Both the position numbers and the translations under genes were made by a program. A DNA stretch of 64,000 nt from an uncultured Flavobacteriaceae bacterium (GTDB lineage Bacteria > Bacteroidota > Bacteroidia > Flavobacteriales > Flavobacteriaceae), in NCBI GenBank assembly GCA_947497145.1, contig CANMFQ010000015.1, positions 1 to 64,000 on the forward strand, read 5' to 3'. Shown piece by piece: positions 20,401 to 28,513 of the stretch. The notes beneath the pieces are model-generated. The model did no database searches, was not told the origin of the DNA, and saw nothing but the letters and a program-made list of their open reading frames with translations. The first letter of the stretch is position 1. The number at the start of each line of letters is the position of its first letter.

Positions 20401-21126
20401 ATGGAAGTCTATATTTTTGAATTTATTGGAACAGCCTTACTCTTACTTTTAGGCAACGGAATTGTAGCAAATGTTGCGCTTAAAAACACTTTTGGTAGTG
20501 ATGCAGGGTGGGTTGGAATAACCATTGGCTGGGGTGTGGCCGTTTTTGTAGGTGTCTTTGTTTCTGCAGATATTAGTGGAGCACACCTAAATCCTGCCGT
20601 GACTATTGCTTTAGCTACAGCGGGTAAGTTTTCTTGGTCTTTAGCACCTGGCTATATCTTAGCACAATTTTTAGGAGCCATGGTAGGGACTTCCTTAGTT
20701 TGGTTGACCTATAAAAAACAATATGACACTACTGAAGATGAAGGGAGTATTTTAAGCACTTTTGCTACTACTCCAGCTATAAAAAGCCCTTTATGGAATT
20801 TCATGACAGAGTTCATTGCTAGTTTTGCTTTTATACTTGCCATATTTTATATCGCTGGAGGAAGCGTTGAAGAAGCGCCATTATCCTTGGGCTCCTTAGA
20901 TGCCTTGCCTGTAGCTATATTGGTTTTAGGTATTGGAATGAGTTTAGGCGGTACAACTGGCTATGCCATTAATCCTGCACGGGATTTAGGACCTCGAATT
21001 ATGCACGCTATTTTACCTATTAAAGGAAAAGGAGATAGTGCATGGTGGTATGCTTGGGTACCTGTTTTTGCACCAATAACAGGAGGCTTTTTAGCAGCTT
21101 TGGTTTATCTTTGGTTAGGTTTTTAG
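20401..21126 (+). CDS. MIP-family channel, glycerol facilitator type
   Basis: The 241-residue protein has six hydrophobic segments and the two NPA half-helix motifs of the aquaporin superfamily: HLNPAVTI (Asn64-Ala66) and YAINPARDLGPR (Asn191-Ala193). The Asp directly after Arg in the second motif (Asp195) is typical of glycerol-conducting aquaglyceroporins, not water-only AqpZ. It passively conducts glycerol or other small polyols across the inner membrane. No glpK or glpD is next to it, so the physiological solute is not clear. The following esterase gene lies 130 bases downstream. Confidence 0.93.
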   Translation: MEVYIFEFIGTALLLLLGNGIVANVALKNTFGSDAGWVGITIGWGVAVFVGVFVSADISGAHLNPAVTIALATAGKFSWSLAPGYILAQFLGAMVGTSLVWLTYKKQYDTTEDEGSILSTFATTPAIKSPLWNFMTEFIASFAFILAIFYIAGGSVEEAPLSLGSLDALPVAILVLGIGMSLGGTTGYAINPARDLGPRIMHAILPIKGKGDSAWWYAWVPVFAPITGGFLAALVYLWLGF

Positions 21127-21256
21127 TAATACATATAAAGGCAACAGACTACAATAAAAAGTCTCTTTTGAACATATACGCCTATTATAAGCACGTAACT
21201 ATTACCAAAAAAATAACAAAAAAATACATACGTATTCATTAAACACGATTAAACAG

Positions 21257-22132
21257 ATGAGACAAATAATTATATGGGCGCTATGCTTAAGCATTTTTAC
21301 TACCCTTACAGCCCAAGAGATTGTCAACCTTCCCCATGAAGAAATTAAAGAAGCTACCTATAAAGGTGGTGAAAAAGCCTATTTTTCTAAAATTTGGCAA
21401 AATGATGTTGTGACCAATGTATCTGCACCTACGATGGAAGTTTTTCGACCTAAGAATCCTAATGGTACTGCTGTTATTGTAGCACCAGGTGGTGGTCTAT
21501 ACGCTTTGAGCATAAAAAGTGAAGGCACCGATGTTGCTCACTGGTTGAATACCAAAGGCATCACCGCTTTTGTATTAAAATACCGACTAGTACCTACTGG
21601 TAAAGATGGTGTAAAAGAAATTACCGACGAAGCAAATACCAACCCTGCCCGTATTGGAGAAAGAGTTACACCCATCCTGCCCTACTCCTATGCTGACGGA
21701 CTTACCGCTATTAGCTATGTACGCCAAAATGCTGAAAAATACAAAATAGACCCAGAAAAGATTGGCTTTATGGGCTTTTCTGCTGGTGGTGCTGTTACTA
21801 TGGGAGTTGCATACAATTACAATGAAACAAATAAGCCTAATTTTTTGGTACCTGTATACCCTTGGACGGTGGTGATACCGATACAAGATGTACCGCAAGA
21901 TGCACCGCCCATGTTTGTTGTTTGTTCTAGTGACGACCCTTTAGGTCTAGCGCCAGGCAGTGTTGAATTATACAGTTCGTGGCTAAAAGCTGAAAAACCT
22001 GCAGCACTACAAATGTATGCCAAAGGAGGGCACGGCTACGGAATGAAAGCACAAAACCTACCTTCAGACACTTGGATTGAACGTTTCTATGAATGGGCTA
22101 TTGCTCAAGGTATAACGACGCCACTAAACTAA
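21257..22132 (+). CDS. Secreted alpha/beta hydrolase, acetylesterase-like
   Basis: The 291-residue protein has a signal peptide ending TLTAQ (about residue 20). The alpha/beta-hydrolase fold follows: oxyanion-loop PGGGLYALS, nucleophile elbow GFSAGG, and a C-terminal GGHGYG supplying His. The pattern matches acetyl xylan esterase or BD-FAE-like carbohydrate esterases with an extended insertion before the elbow. It probably removes acetyl groups from glycans in the periplasm. It begins a unit with the SGNH hydrolase (12 bases) and GH20 gene (20 bases further). Confidence 0.87.
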   Translation: MRQIIIWALCLSIFTTLTAQEIVNLPHEEIKEATYKGGEKAYFSKIWQNDVVTNVSAPTMEVFRPKNPNGTAVIVAPGGGLYALSIKSEGTDVAHWLNTKGITAFVLKYRLVPTGKDGVKEITDEANTNPARIGERVTPILPYSYADGLTAISYVRQNAEKYKIDPEKIGFMGFSAGGAVTMGVAYNYNETNKPNFLVPVYPWTVVIPIQDVPQDAPPMFVVCSSDDPLGLAPGSVELYSSWLKAEKPAALQMYAKGGHGYGMKAQNLPSDTWIERFYEWAIAQGITTPLN

Positions 22133-22143
22133 GAGAAACAAGT

Positions 22144-22791
22144 ATGAAATATCTATTCTTACTATGTGCACTACTTATTTTTTCTTTTACTCGTGGTCAA
22201 AACACAAACCACTTTGCTAGTGAAGTAGCTGCCATTCAAAAAAAATATGATACACTAATAGACCCTGACAAAGAAACTATTGTCTTTGTTGGCAGTTCAA
22301 GTATTCGTATGTGGCATGACTTGCAAAAGCGTTTTCCTGAGCATCAAATTGTAAACGCTGGTTTTGGAGGTTCACAGGCTTCAGATTTATTACTGTATAC
22401 CAACGAGCTTATTCTAAACTATAAACCAAAAAAAGTTTTTCTATACGAGGGAGATAATGATATTTTTGCTGGTAAAAAATCCGACGAAATCATTGCTGAT
22501 ATGATGCAAATCATACAAAAAATAAAAGCGCAAAATCCATCTACCAAAGTCGTTTTACTTTCTGCCAAACCAAGTTTAGCACGTTGGAAATACAGAAGAC
22601 GGTATAAAAAATTAAATCGGCATTTTAAAAAATTAAGCAGTCAAGATGCACATATTGATTATATAGATTTATGGAGCCCTATGCTCAACAAACGAAAAGT
22701 AATGAAAGATATCTTCATTGAAGATGGGCTACATATGAACGCTAAAGGCTATGCTATTTGGTATAATACCATAAAACCCTTCATAAATTAA
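22144..22791 (+). CDS. Secreted SGNH/GDSL hydrolase
   Basis: The 215-residue protein starts at the ATG at 22144, which gives a signal peptide (MKYLFLLCALLIF...TRGQ); an upstream in-frame start overlaps the esterase gene and is unlikely. Block I FVGSSS supplies the nucleophile Ser (about 51), block II/III N-AGFGGSQASDLL and EGDND are present, and EDGLHMNAKGY gives the Asp and His of block V. This family deacetylates or de-esterifies glycans and lipids. It lies between the esterase and the hexosaminidase in one unit, consistent with deacetylation of a glycan whose GlcNAc residues the next enzyme removes. Confidence 0.88.
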   Translation: MKYLFLLCALLIFSFTRGQNTNHFASEVAAIQKKYDTLIDPDKETIVFVGSSSIRMWHDLQKRFPEHQIVNAGFGGSQASDLLLYTNELILNYKPKKVFLYEGDNDIFAGKKSDEIIADMMQIIQKIKAQNPSTKVVLLSAKPSLARWKYRRRYKKLNRHFKKLSSQDAHIDYIDLWSPMLNKRKVMKDIFIEDGLHMNAKGYAIWYNTIKPFIN

Positions 22792-22811
22792 TTAAAACAG
22801 TAACCACTATT

Positions 22812-24431
22812 ATGACGACAAGTAACTTTACTAAAAGTTTTATTGCTCTTGTATTATTTATTGCAATCGTAGGTTGTACCGAGACAAAAAAGAAACGTGT
22901 CATTAATTTTCCAAAGACCGATTTGGTTATGGAGAACATGATTCCGAAACCTTTAAAAGTAATTCCTACGAACGGCGGATTTCCATTAGATGAATTTACA
23001 GCCATTTACACTTCAAAAAACGCCACTGGTTTTGAAGCCGTTGCCAAGTTCTTAGCAAAAAAAATAAAAGGCAAAACTGGTTTAGATATTCCGGTTAACG
23101 TTGGAGAAGTTCCGAACATGGAAACTGTAATCTATATAAATCAATCAGACAGTCTTGATTTAAAAGGTGACGAAGCTTATCAGCTTTATATCACCCAAGA
23201 TTCAATTATTCTCAATGCAAATACCGACGAAGGCGCCTTTAGAGGCATTCAAACCTTACGTCAAATCATACCCGAAACTAGTACTGACACCCTTGCGCCA
23301 AATAAAATATGGCCTGTACCTACGGGTAAAATTATAGATAATCCTCAATTTGAATACAGAGGTTCAATGCTTGACGTTGCACGTCATTTTTTTAGCGTAG
23401 AGGATGTTAAAAAATATATTGACCTTCTTGCGTACTACAAGTATAACGTACTTCATTTACACCTAACGGATGACCAAGGTTGGCGTATTGAAATAAAATC
23501 ATGGCCGTTATTAACAGAAGTTGGTGGAAGTACCGAAGTTGGTGGTGAAGCAGGCGGATTTTACACCCAAGAAGAGTACAAAGATATTGTAGCTTATGCT
23601 GCAGAACGCCATATTACAATAGTACCCGAAGTAGATATGCCAGGACACACCAATGCAGCATCAGTTTCGTACCCTTTTTTAAATGGAAATGGCAAAAAGC
23701 CAGAGCTCTATGAAGGCACTCAAGTTGGTAAAAGCACATTTGACACAAGAAAAGACACCGTTTATGCTTTTATTGATGATGTGATACGAGAAATTTCAGC
23801 CATTACACCAGGCCCATATTTTCATATTGGAGGTGATGAAAGCCATGTTACCAAAAAGAAAGACTATATCTATTTTGTTGAAAAAGTTGAAAAAATTGTT
23901 CAAAAGCACGGTAAAACAATGATAGGATGGGATGAAATTGGCCAAGCTGATGTTGCCGCTTCCTCGATTTCTCATTTTTGGTCTAGCAAAAAAAATGCAC
24001 TATCTGCTGTAGCAAAAGGTATGAAAATTATTATGTCTCCTGCTAAAAAAGCCTATCTAGATATGCAATATGACTCGCTATCAAAACACGGTTTGCACTG
24101 GGCTGCATTTATTCCTACTGACACGGCCTATGTATGGCATCCAGAAGAATATGAAGGTATACCTCTAGAAAATATTTTAGGTATTGAAGCACCCCTCTGG
24201 TCAGAAACGATAAGTGATATAGGAGAATTAGAATACTTAGCTTTTCCGCGTGCCATAGGGTATTCAGAACTTGGATGGACTATGAAAGAAAACCGTGATT
24301 GGGAAAGCTACAAAGTACGTTTAGGTAATCAAGCACCCTTTTTAGACCGTATGAATGTAAAATATTACCCATCTCCCCTAATTGATTGGAAAAAGAGTAA
24401 ATATTCGTACAAAGAGATTCAGAAAGATTAA
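22812..24431 (+). CDS. Beta-N-acetylhexosaminidase, GH20, lipoprotein
   Basis: The 539-residue protein has a lipobox (AIVGC, Cys22). Residues about 40-175 form the GH20b N-terminal domain, then the catalytic TIM barrel from about 180 (EYRGSMLDVARHF). HLHLTDDQGWRIEIK (215-229), VPEVDMPGHT (271-280) and FHIGGDESH (337-345) are present, the last with the catalytic Asp342-Glu343 pair. It removes terminal beta-linked GlcNAc or GalNAc by substrate-assisted catalysis, from chitin oligomers, glycans or peptidoglycan fragments. Lipidation places it at the periplasmic or outer membrane. It is third in the esterase-SGNH-GH20 unit. Confidence 0.95.
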   Translation: MTTSNFTKSFIALVLFIAIVGCTETKKKRVINFPKTDLVMENMIPKPLKVIPTNGGFPLDEFTAIYTSKNATGFEAVAKFLAKKIKGKTGLDIPVNVGEVPNMETVIYINQSDSLDLKGDEAYQLYITQDSIILNANTDEGAFRGIQTLRQIIPETSTDTLAPNKIWPVPTGKIIDNPQFEYRGSMLDVARHFFSVEDVKKYIDLLAYYKYNVLHLHLTDDQGWRIEIKSWPLLTEVGGSTEVGGEAGGFYTQEEYKDIVAYAAERHITIVPEVDMPGHTNAASVSYPFLNGNGKKPELYEGTQVGKSTFDTRKDTVYAFIDDVIREISAITPGPYFHIGGDESHVTKKKDYIYFVEKVEKIVQKHGKTMIGWDEIGQADVAASSISHFWSSKKNALSAVAKGMKIIMSPAKKAYLDMQYDSLSKHGLHWAAFIPTDTAYVWHPEEYEGIPLENILGIEAPLWSETISDIGELEYLAFPRAIGYSELGWTMKENRDWESYKVRLGNQAPFLDRMNVKYYPSPLIDWKKSKYSYKEIQKD

Positions 24432-24863
24432 TACAGCTTGTTTTATGCTGTTAAACCCCGTATTTAAAGAGAAGAGAGACAAGAAAAGCGAGAGACAAGA
24501 ATCAAGAGGCAAGACCGCTGCGCTCAATGAAAAAAGAACAGTTGAATGCCCTGTTTCTTGGCTCTTGTTTCTTGAATCTTTCTTGCATCCAGATGCAGAA
24601 CTAATGAAGCGTGTCTCTGCTCTTGGTTCGTGAAGCGCAGCGGTATTTATATTTATACCACTTCCATTTTAAAACCTGCATTTCTATAACCTACAACATA
24701 GTTTCTACCGGATAGCTGGAAGGCGTTAAATTATGCAGTAAAAAAGTACGGACTTAAACAAATAACAGCTAAATTGTTGCACCATTTTGCTAATCAATTA
24801 TTATTCTATTTTTTTTCTTACATTTAAGACGCTTATTTAAACAACGATATAAACCTATCACAT
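24432..24863. other. Intergenic region with the second dispersed palindromic element
   Basis: No credible gene. About 24465-24650 is the element. The 200 bases after it are AT-rich leader of the MocA-type gene. A plus-strand open frame (24382-24633) runs through the element and is judged spurious. Confidence 0.7.
24465..24650. repeat. Dispersed palindromic element, copy B (more complete)
   Basis: GA-rich left half (GAGAAGAGAGACAAG and following) runs to the core CAAGACCGCTGCGCTC (24510-24525). A pyrimidine-rich right half (24550-24583, TTTCTTGGCTCTTGTTTCTT) is complementary in sense to the left. The element closes with AGCGCAGCGGT (24634-24644), the exact reverse complement of ACCGCTGCGCT (24514-24524). 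The whole can fold as a long cruciform. Compare copy A at 5988-6204. Confidence 0.8.
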
Positions 24864-26321
24864 ATGAAAAACAAAAAATCAACAAATTCAAGACGCTCAT
24901 TTATAAAAAAAGGAGCTATTGCTTCTTCTATTTTTATAGTACCAAGACACGTACTTGGCGGCGTAGGTTACGTGGCACCAAGTGACCGCCTTAACTTAGC
25001 TGCTATTGGTGCAGGAGGAAAAGGGTCTAGTGATATTTTTAATGCCTCAGTAAATGGTCGTGAAAAAGTAGCGGCACTTTGCGATGTTGATTTTTCAGGT
25101 TCAGCAAAGCGCTCTGTTGAGAATTTTCCAAAAGCCAAATTATATGCTGATTTCCGTAGGATGCTAGATAAAGAAAAAGGCATTGATGCGGTTACTATAT
25201 CGACGCCCGATCATGTGCATGGTCCGGCTGCAAAATATGCTATGGAACGTGGAGTTCATGTATACGTTCAAAAACCCATGACTCATAATATTCGCGAAGC
25301 CCGAATACTTACTGAGATGGCTCGTGAAAAAAAGATAGTTACGCAAATGGGTAATCAAGGAGGGTCTAACCCATTATTGAACATGGTTCAAAAATGGATA
25401 GATACCGATGCTATAGGTGCTATTTCTAAGGTTCAAGTATGGACCAACCGCCCTGTTTGGCCACAAGGTGGAGCTATGCCTGCTCCCGACCCTAGTCTTA
25501 AGCCAAAAGACCTTAATTGGGATCTTTGGCTGGGCCCAGCAGAAGAAAAACCATTCACACCTAACCTTCACCCATTCAATTGGAGAGGTTGGTGGGACTA
25601 TGGAACAGGAGCCCTTGGTGATGTTGGTTGTCATTTGATTGATATTCCTTTTAGAACCTTAGGTCTAAAATACCCTACAGCCGCAGAATGTAGCGTTGCT
25701 TCGGTATTTACAAAAATGTGGAATGCAGACTACCATCCAGAAGGATGCCCCGCTTCCTCATTTATAACATTAAATTTTGATGCCACCGCAAAAAGCAAAA
25801 GTCCTATTGAAATGACTTGGTATGATGGAGGTATACGACCAGCGCATCCAGATATTATTCCACCAAATAGTGATATTGGTGGGCCAGGAAGTCAAAACGG
25901 AGTACTTATTATAGGTGAAAAAGGCATTATTTCAACCAATATTAATGATAGTTCTCCATTAACGCCAAAATTATACCTTAACGACGGTACTACAGAATTT
26001 GGTCCCGAAGTGGAAGAAATGAGTGAACCAGAATATGGCCACCAACGCAAATGGGTAGATGCATGTAAAGCTGGTTTTGGTAGTGAAGAACATAAAGGCC
26101 TTACCTCGTCATTTGATTATGCAGGACCAATGACCGAGACTGTTTTAATGGGCAACTTAGCTATACGTAGTTATATGTTGCGTCGTGAAAATGCAAAAGG
26201 TGATATGGAGTTTTATGCACGTAAGAAGCTTTTATGGGATGGCGAAAACACCACTATAACAAACCTAGAAGAAGCAAACCAATTTGTTGGTAGAACTTAT
26301 AGAGAAGGTTGGAAAGTATAA
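24864..26321 (+). CDS. Tat-exported Gfo/Idh/MocA family oxidoreductase
   Basis: The 485-residue protein starts with an excellent twin-arginine signal (SRRSFIKKGAIASS). The mature part is a NAD(P)-dependent dehydrogenase: Rossmann domain with LAAIGAGGKGSSD and ALCDVDF, TISTPDHVHGPAA, then VHVYVQKPMTHNIREA with the MocA-family catalytic Lys in QKP. The C-terminal GFO_IDH_MocA domain has large insertions typical of Bacteroidota exported members, which often carry tightly bound NAD(H) and hydrolyse or oxidise sugars. Substrate unknown. It is monocistronic, follows the GH20 unit after the repeat element, and has its own terminator. Confidence 0.92.
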   Translation: MKNKKSTNSRRSFIKKGAIASSIFIVPRHVLGGVGYVAPSDRLNLAAIGAGGKGSSDIFNASVNGREKVAALCDVDFSGSAKRSVENFPKAKLYADFRRMLDKEKGIDAVTISTPDHVHGPAAKYAMERGVHVYVQKPMTHNIREARILTEMAREKKIVTQMGNQGGSNPLLNMVQKWIDTDAIGAISKVQVWTNRPVWPQGGAMPAPDPSLKPKDLNWDLWLGPAEEKPFTPNLHPFNWRGWWDYGTGALGDVGCHLIDIPFRTLGLKYPTAAECSVASVFTKMWNADYHPEGCPASSFITLNFDATAKSKSPIEMTWYDGGIRPAHPDIIPPNSDIGGPGSQNGVLIIGEKGIISTNINDSSPLTPKLYLNDGTTEFGPEVEEMSEPEYGHQRKWVDACKAGFGSEEHKGLTSSFDYAGPMTETVLMGNLAIRSYMLRRENAKGDMEFYARKKLLWDGENTTITNLEEANQFVGRTYREGWKV

Positions 26322-26642
26322 TTTAATAGGGTGCAAAATGGCATAATTTGATGCCATTCACTAAACTTAAAAGTACGTTGACAAATAAAATCAACGTACT
26401 TTTTTTATACCAAAAAACAAGCAATGCACCCCCTTACAAACCTCCGTAGCAACTGATATTTAACAGCTTGCAACACCCCGTAGCTAGTAACTCACAAAAA
26501 CCAAAATAAATGTTAAAATTAATTTTCACTGTAACAATTGTATTTCTACAGCGTCTTTTAAGCATATCATCAATTAATAATTAATCACAACCTTAGCGAA
26601 TCTGTTTAATCAACATTGTAAGGTTATAAAAACAAACAAGTC
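26322..26642. other. Terminator region and duplicated leader
   Basis: 26369-26408 holds the oxidoreductase terminator. From 26496 to 26642 is the 147-base leader of the small secreted protein gene, identical or nearly so to 27294-27440. Confidence 0.75.
26369..26407 (+). terminator. Intrinsic terminator of the Gfo/Idh/MocA gene
   Basis: Stem AAAAGTACGTTGA (26369-26381) with TCAACGTACTTTT (26391-26403), 9-base loop, followed by further Ts. Confidence 0.88.
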
Positions 26643-26990
26643 ATGAAAAAAGTTAGTGTATTATTAGTAGCCGTATTATTTCTTTCTGTAGGAAGTGTTT
26701 TTGCAAACAATGGTAAAAAAGGAGAAGCAAAGCCTAGCAAAAATTTAAAATTATCTGAGCAAATAGCGACGCTTTTAAATCAAAACCAATTTACAGAAAA
26801 CGACCTTGGTTATACTGCCGAAATATTATTTATGTTGAATAACGACAACGAAATTATTGTATTATCAGTTGATACCGACAAGACAAACTTAGACGGGTTC
26901 ATCAAAAACAAATTAAACTACAAAAAAGTAGCTTTGAAAGAGCATGAAGCAGGTAAAAAATATACTATCAAAGTAAAAATTGCCAGTTAA
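26643..26990 (+). CDS. Small secreted protein, duplicate 1
   Basis: The 115-residue protein has a clear signal peptide (MKKVSVLLVAVLFLSVGSVFA, cleavage after about 21). The mature part is about 94 residues, basic, ending in a strand (KYTIKVKIAS). The segment TAEILFMLNNDNEIIVLSVDT and following is an alternating beta pattern that recalls the TonB C-terminal-like (STN/TonB_C) small secreted proteins of Flavobacteriia, which is a weak resemblance only. No catalytic motif. The protein differs from duplicate 2 at two residues (Ala/Thr and Ser/Gly near positions 29 and 32). Function unknown. Confidence 0.85.
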   Translation: MKKVSVLLVAVLFLSVGSVFANNGKKGEAKPSKNLKLSEQIATLLNQNQFTENDLGYTAEILFMLNNDNEIIVLSVDTDKTNLDGFIKNKLNYKKVALKEHEAGKKYTIKVKIAS

Positions 26991-27440
26991 TACAGGCTTA
27001 TTAATAATATGAAATCCCTGTCTTGTTCATTAGCAAGGCAGGGATTTTTTTGTGTTCTATTTGAGCTTATTCTAACAATACTTTAAACTCACATTAAATT
27101 AGAATCAATTAAGCCTTTAATCAGCTCTAAATAACGCTACGACATCCTTTTAATAGCGTTCATAACCACGCCATGGCACGTTTTAGAAGAAATGATATGC
27201 TATCACTCTTTAAAAAATATCAACATAATCAAAATACGAAAAAAGACTTAATGAAAGTGGTATCATTCATAAAACAATTAATTATCAATCAGTAAAAACC
27301 AAAATAAATGTTAAAATTAATTTTCACTGTAACAATTGTATTTCTACAGCGTCTTTTAAGCATATCATCAATTAATAATTAATCACAACCTTAGCGAATC
27401 TGTTTAATCAACATTGTAAGGTTATAAAAACAAACAAGTC
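26991..27440. other. Spacer between the two duplicates
   Basis: It contains the copy 1 terminator (27013-27052), a unique 240-base spacer (27054-27293) without a gene, and the copy 2 leader (27294-27440). Confidence 0.75.
27013..27052 (+). terminator. Intrinsic terminator, duplicate 1
   Basis: Arms AATCCCTGTCTTG (27013-27025) and CAAGGCAGGGATT (27034-27046), followed by TTTTTTG. One pair is U:G here, whereas duplicate 2 has U:A at the same place. Confidence 0.9.
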
Positions 27441-27788
27441 ATGAAAAAAGTTAGTGTATTATTAGTAGCCGTATTATTTCTTTCTGTAGGAAGTGTTTTT
27501 GCAAACAATGGTAAAAAAGGAGAAACAAAGCCTGGCAAAAATTTAAAATTATCTGAGCAAATAGCGACGCTTTTAAATCAAAACCAATTTACAGAAAACG
27601 ACCTTGGTTATACTGCCGAAATATTATTTATGTTGAATAACGACAACGAAATTATTGTATTATCAGTTGATACTGACAAGACAAACTTAGACGGGTTCAT
27701 CAAAAACAAATTAAACTACAAAAAAGTAGCTTTGAAAGAGCATGAAGCAGGCAAAAAATATACTATCAAAGTAAAAATTGCTAGTTAA
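27441..27788 (+). CDS. Small secreted protein, duplicate 2
   Basis: This 115-residue protein is nearly identical to the product of 26643-26990, with the same signal peptide and the same beta-rich C-terminal half. Two amino-acid changes lie just after the signal peptide, in the basic linker (ETKPGK in place of EAKPSK). The remaining nucleotide changes are synonymous, which suggests both copies are under selection. Function unknown. Confidence 0.85.
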   Translation: MKKVSVLLVAVLFLSVGSVFANNGKKGETKPGKNLKLSEQIATLLNQNQFTENDLGYTAEILFMLNNDNEIIVLSVDTDKTNLDGFIKNKLNYKKVALKEHEAGKKYTIKVKIAS

Positions 27789-27810
27789 TACAGGCTTATT
27801 AGTAATATGA

Positions 27811-27850
27811 AATCCCTGTCTTGTTGATTAACAAGACAGGGATTTTTTTG
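27811..27850 (+). terminator. Intrinsic terminator, duplicate 2
   Basis: Arms AATCCCTGTCTTG and CAAGACAGGGATT (27811-27844), fully paired, followed by TTTTTTG. The arm change relative to copy 1 keeps the stem. Confidence 0.9.
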
Positions 27851-27960
27851 TCATACCATGACATGTCGGTTCAATATCAAAACCCATCATGATGCTTTTA
27901 AAGCGAGATAAAATATGTTTTTCTGTATCTAGAAAAGCTCTAAACCATCAAAAAAAAGGT

Positions 27961-27994
27961 TATAAAAAAACCTCACCACACAGGTCGAGGTTTT
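27961..27994 (-). terminator. Intrinsic terminator of the ruvX-def-DUF5606 unit
   Basis: Arms AAAACCTC (27967-27974) and GAGGTTTT (27987-27994), 12-base loop. On the minus strand it runs into TTTTTTTATA. It lies 30 bases past the DUF5606 stop. Confidence 0.82.
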
Positions 27995-28024
27995 GTTGTA
28001 AGCTAATATTTTTTTCAACTAAAG

Positions 28025-28441
28025 CTATTCTTCCTCAGAAGCAGCAGCAGCATCAACGAAATCTGTAATACCATTTTCAACTAACAGATTATACCACTGT
28101 ATTACTTTTTTAATATCACTGGCATAAACTCTATCTTCATCATAATTAGGTAATACCTCAAAGAAATATTCTTCTAATTTTATTTTTTCAGCCTTATGTG
28201 AAATCGGGGTTTTAGCACCTTTTTCCTTCACAAGTATTTTTTGAAAAACCTCGCGTAAGGGTAATTCTTCATCTAAGGTGTAAATGGCAATTTCTGACAA
28301 TACACTTACATTACTTCGTAAGCCAACTGTTATCTTTTTTCCATCTAATAAAGACTCCGCAACAAAGCCTGTGCGCGTCTGTGTAACCAATTTATACAGG
28401 CCTGGTTTTCCTCCTATGGATAATATTTTATCTAACTTCAT
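28025..28441 (-). CDS. DUF5606 domain protein
   Basis: The 138-residue cytosolic protein has the DUF5606 layout: MKLDKILSIGGKPGLYKLVTQTRTGFVAESL at the start (a small SH3/KOW-like barrel pattern), then a helical half with EEYFFEVLPNYDEDRVY and KVIQWYNLLVENGI, and an acidic Ala/Glu tail. The family is confined mainly to Bacteroidota and almost always follows def, as here. Its role is unknown; the association with def and ruvX suggests a housekeeping link. Confidence 0.9.
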   Translation of the reverse strand: MKLDKILSIGGKPGLYKLVTQTRTGFVAESLLDGKKITVGLRSNVSVLSEIAIYTLDEELPLREVFQKILVKEKGAKTPISHKAEKIKLEEYFFEVLPNYDEDRVYASDIKKVIQWYNLLVENGITDFVDAAAASEEE

Positions 28442-28513
28442 ATATAAAAGAGTTCGTAAACACTATTTTTAAGGGCGCAAATATGACACAATTCCTTTAA
28501 TATAGACACTTTT

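Larger units (their letters stand above)
26496..27053 (+). repeat. Segmental duplication, copy 1
   Basis: 558 bp repeated at 27294-27851 with a 798-bp period. It includes a 147-base leader, the complete 115-codon gene and the terminator. Differences are scattered single bases; flanking sequences before and after are unrelated, so the ends are sharp. Confidence 0.95.
27294..27851 (+). repeat. Segmental duplication, copy 2
   Basis: Second 558-bp copy, offset 798 bp from copy 1. Leader, gene and terminator are all retained. Confidence 0.95.

Noticed and set aside
22093-22143. Upstream start for the SGNH hydrolase gene
   Set aside because: It overlaps the esterase gene and precedes a clean signal peptide that starts at 22144.
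24382-24633. 83-codon open frame (plus strand) across the end of the GH20 gene and copy B of the repeat
   Set aside because: It overlaps the GH20 gene in another frame and then translates the repeat element; residues are Arg/Lys/Glu-rich as expected from GA-rich repeats.
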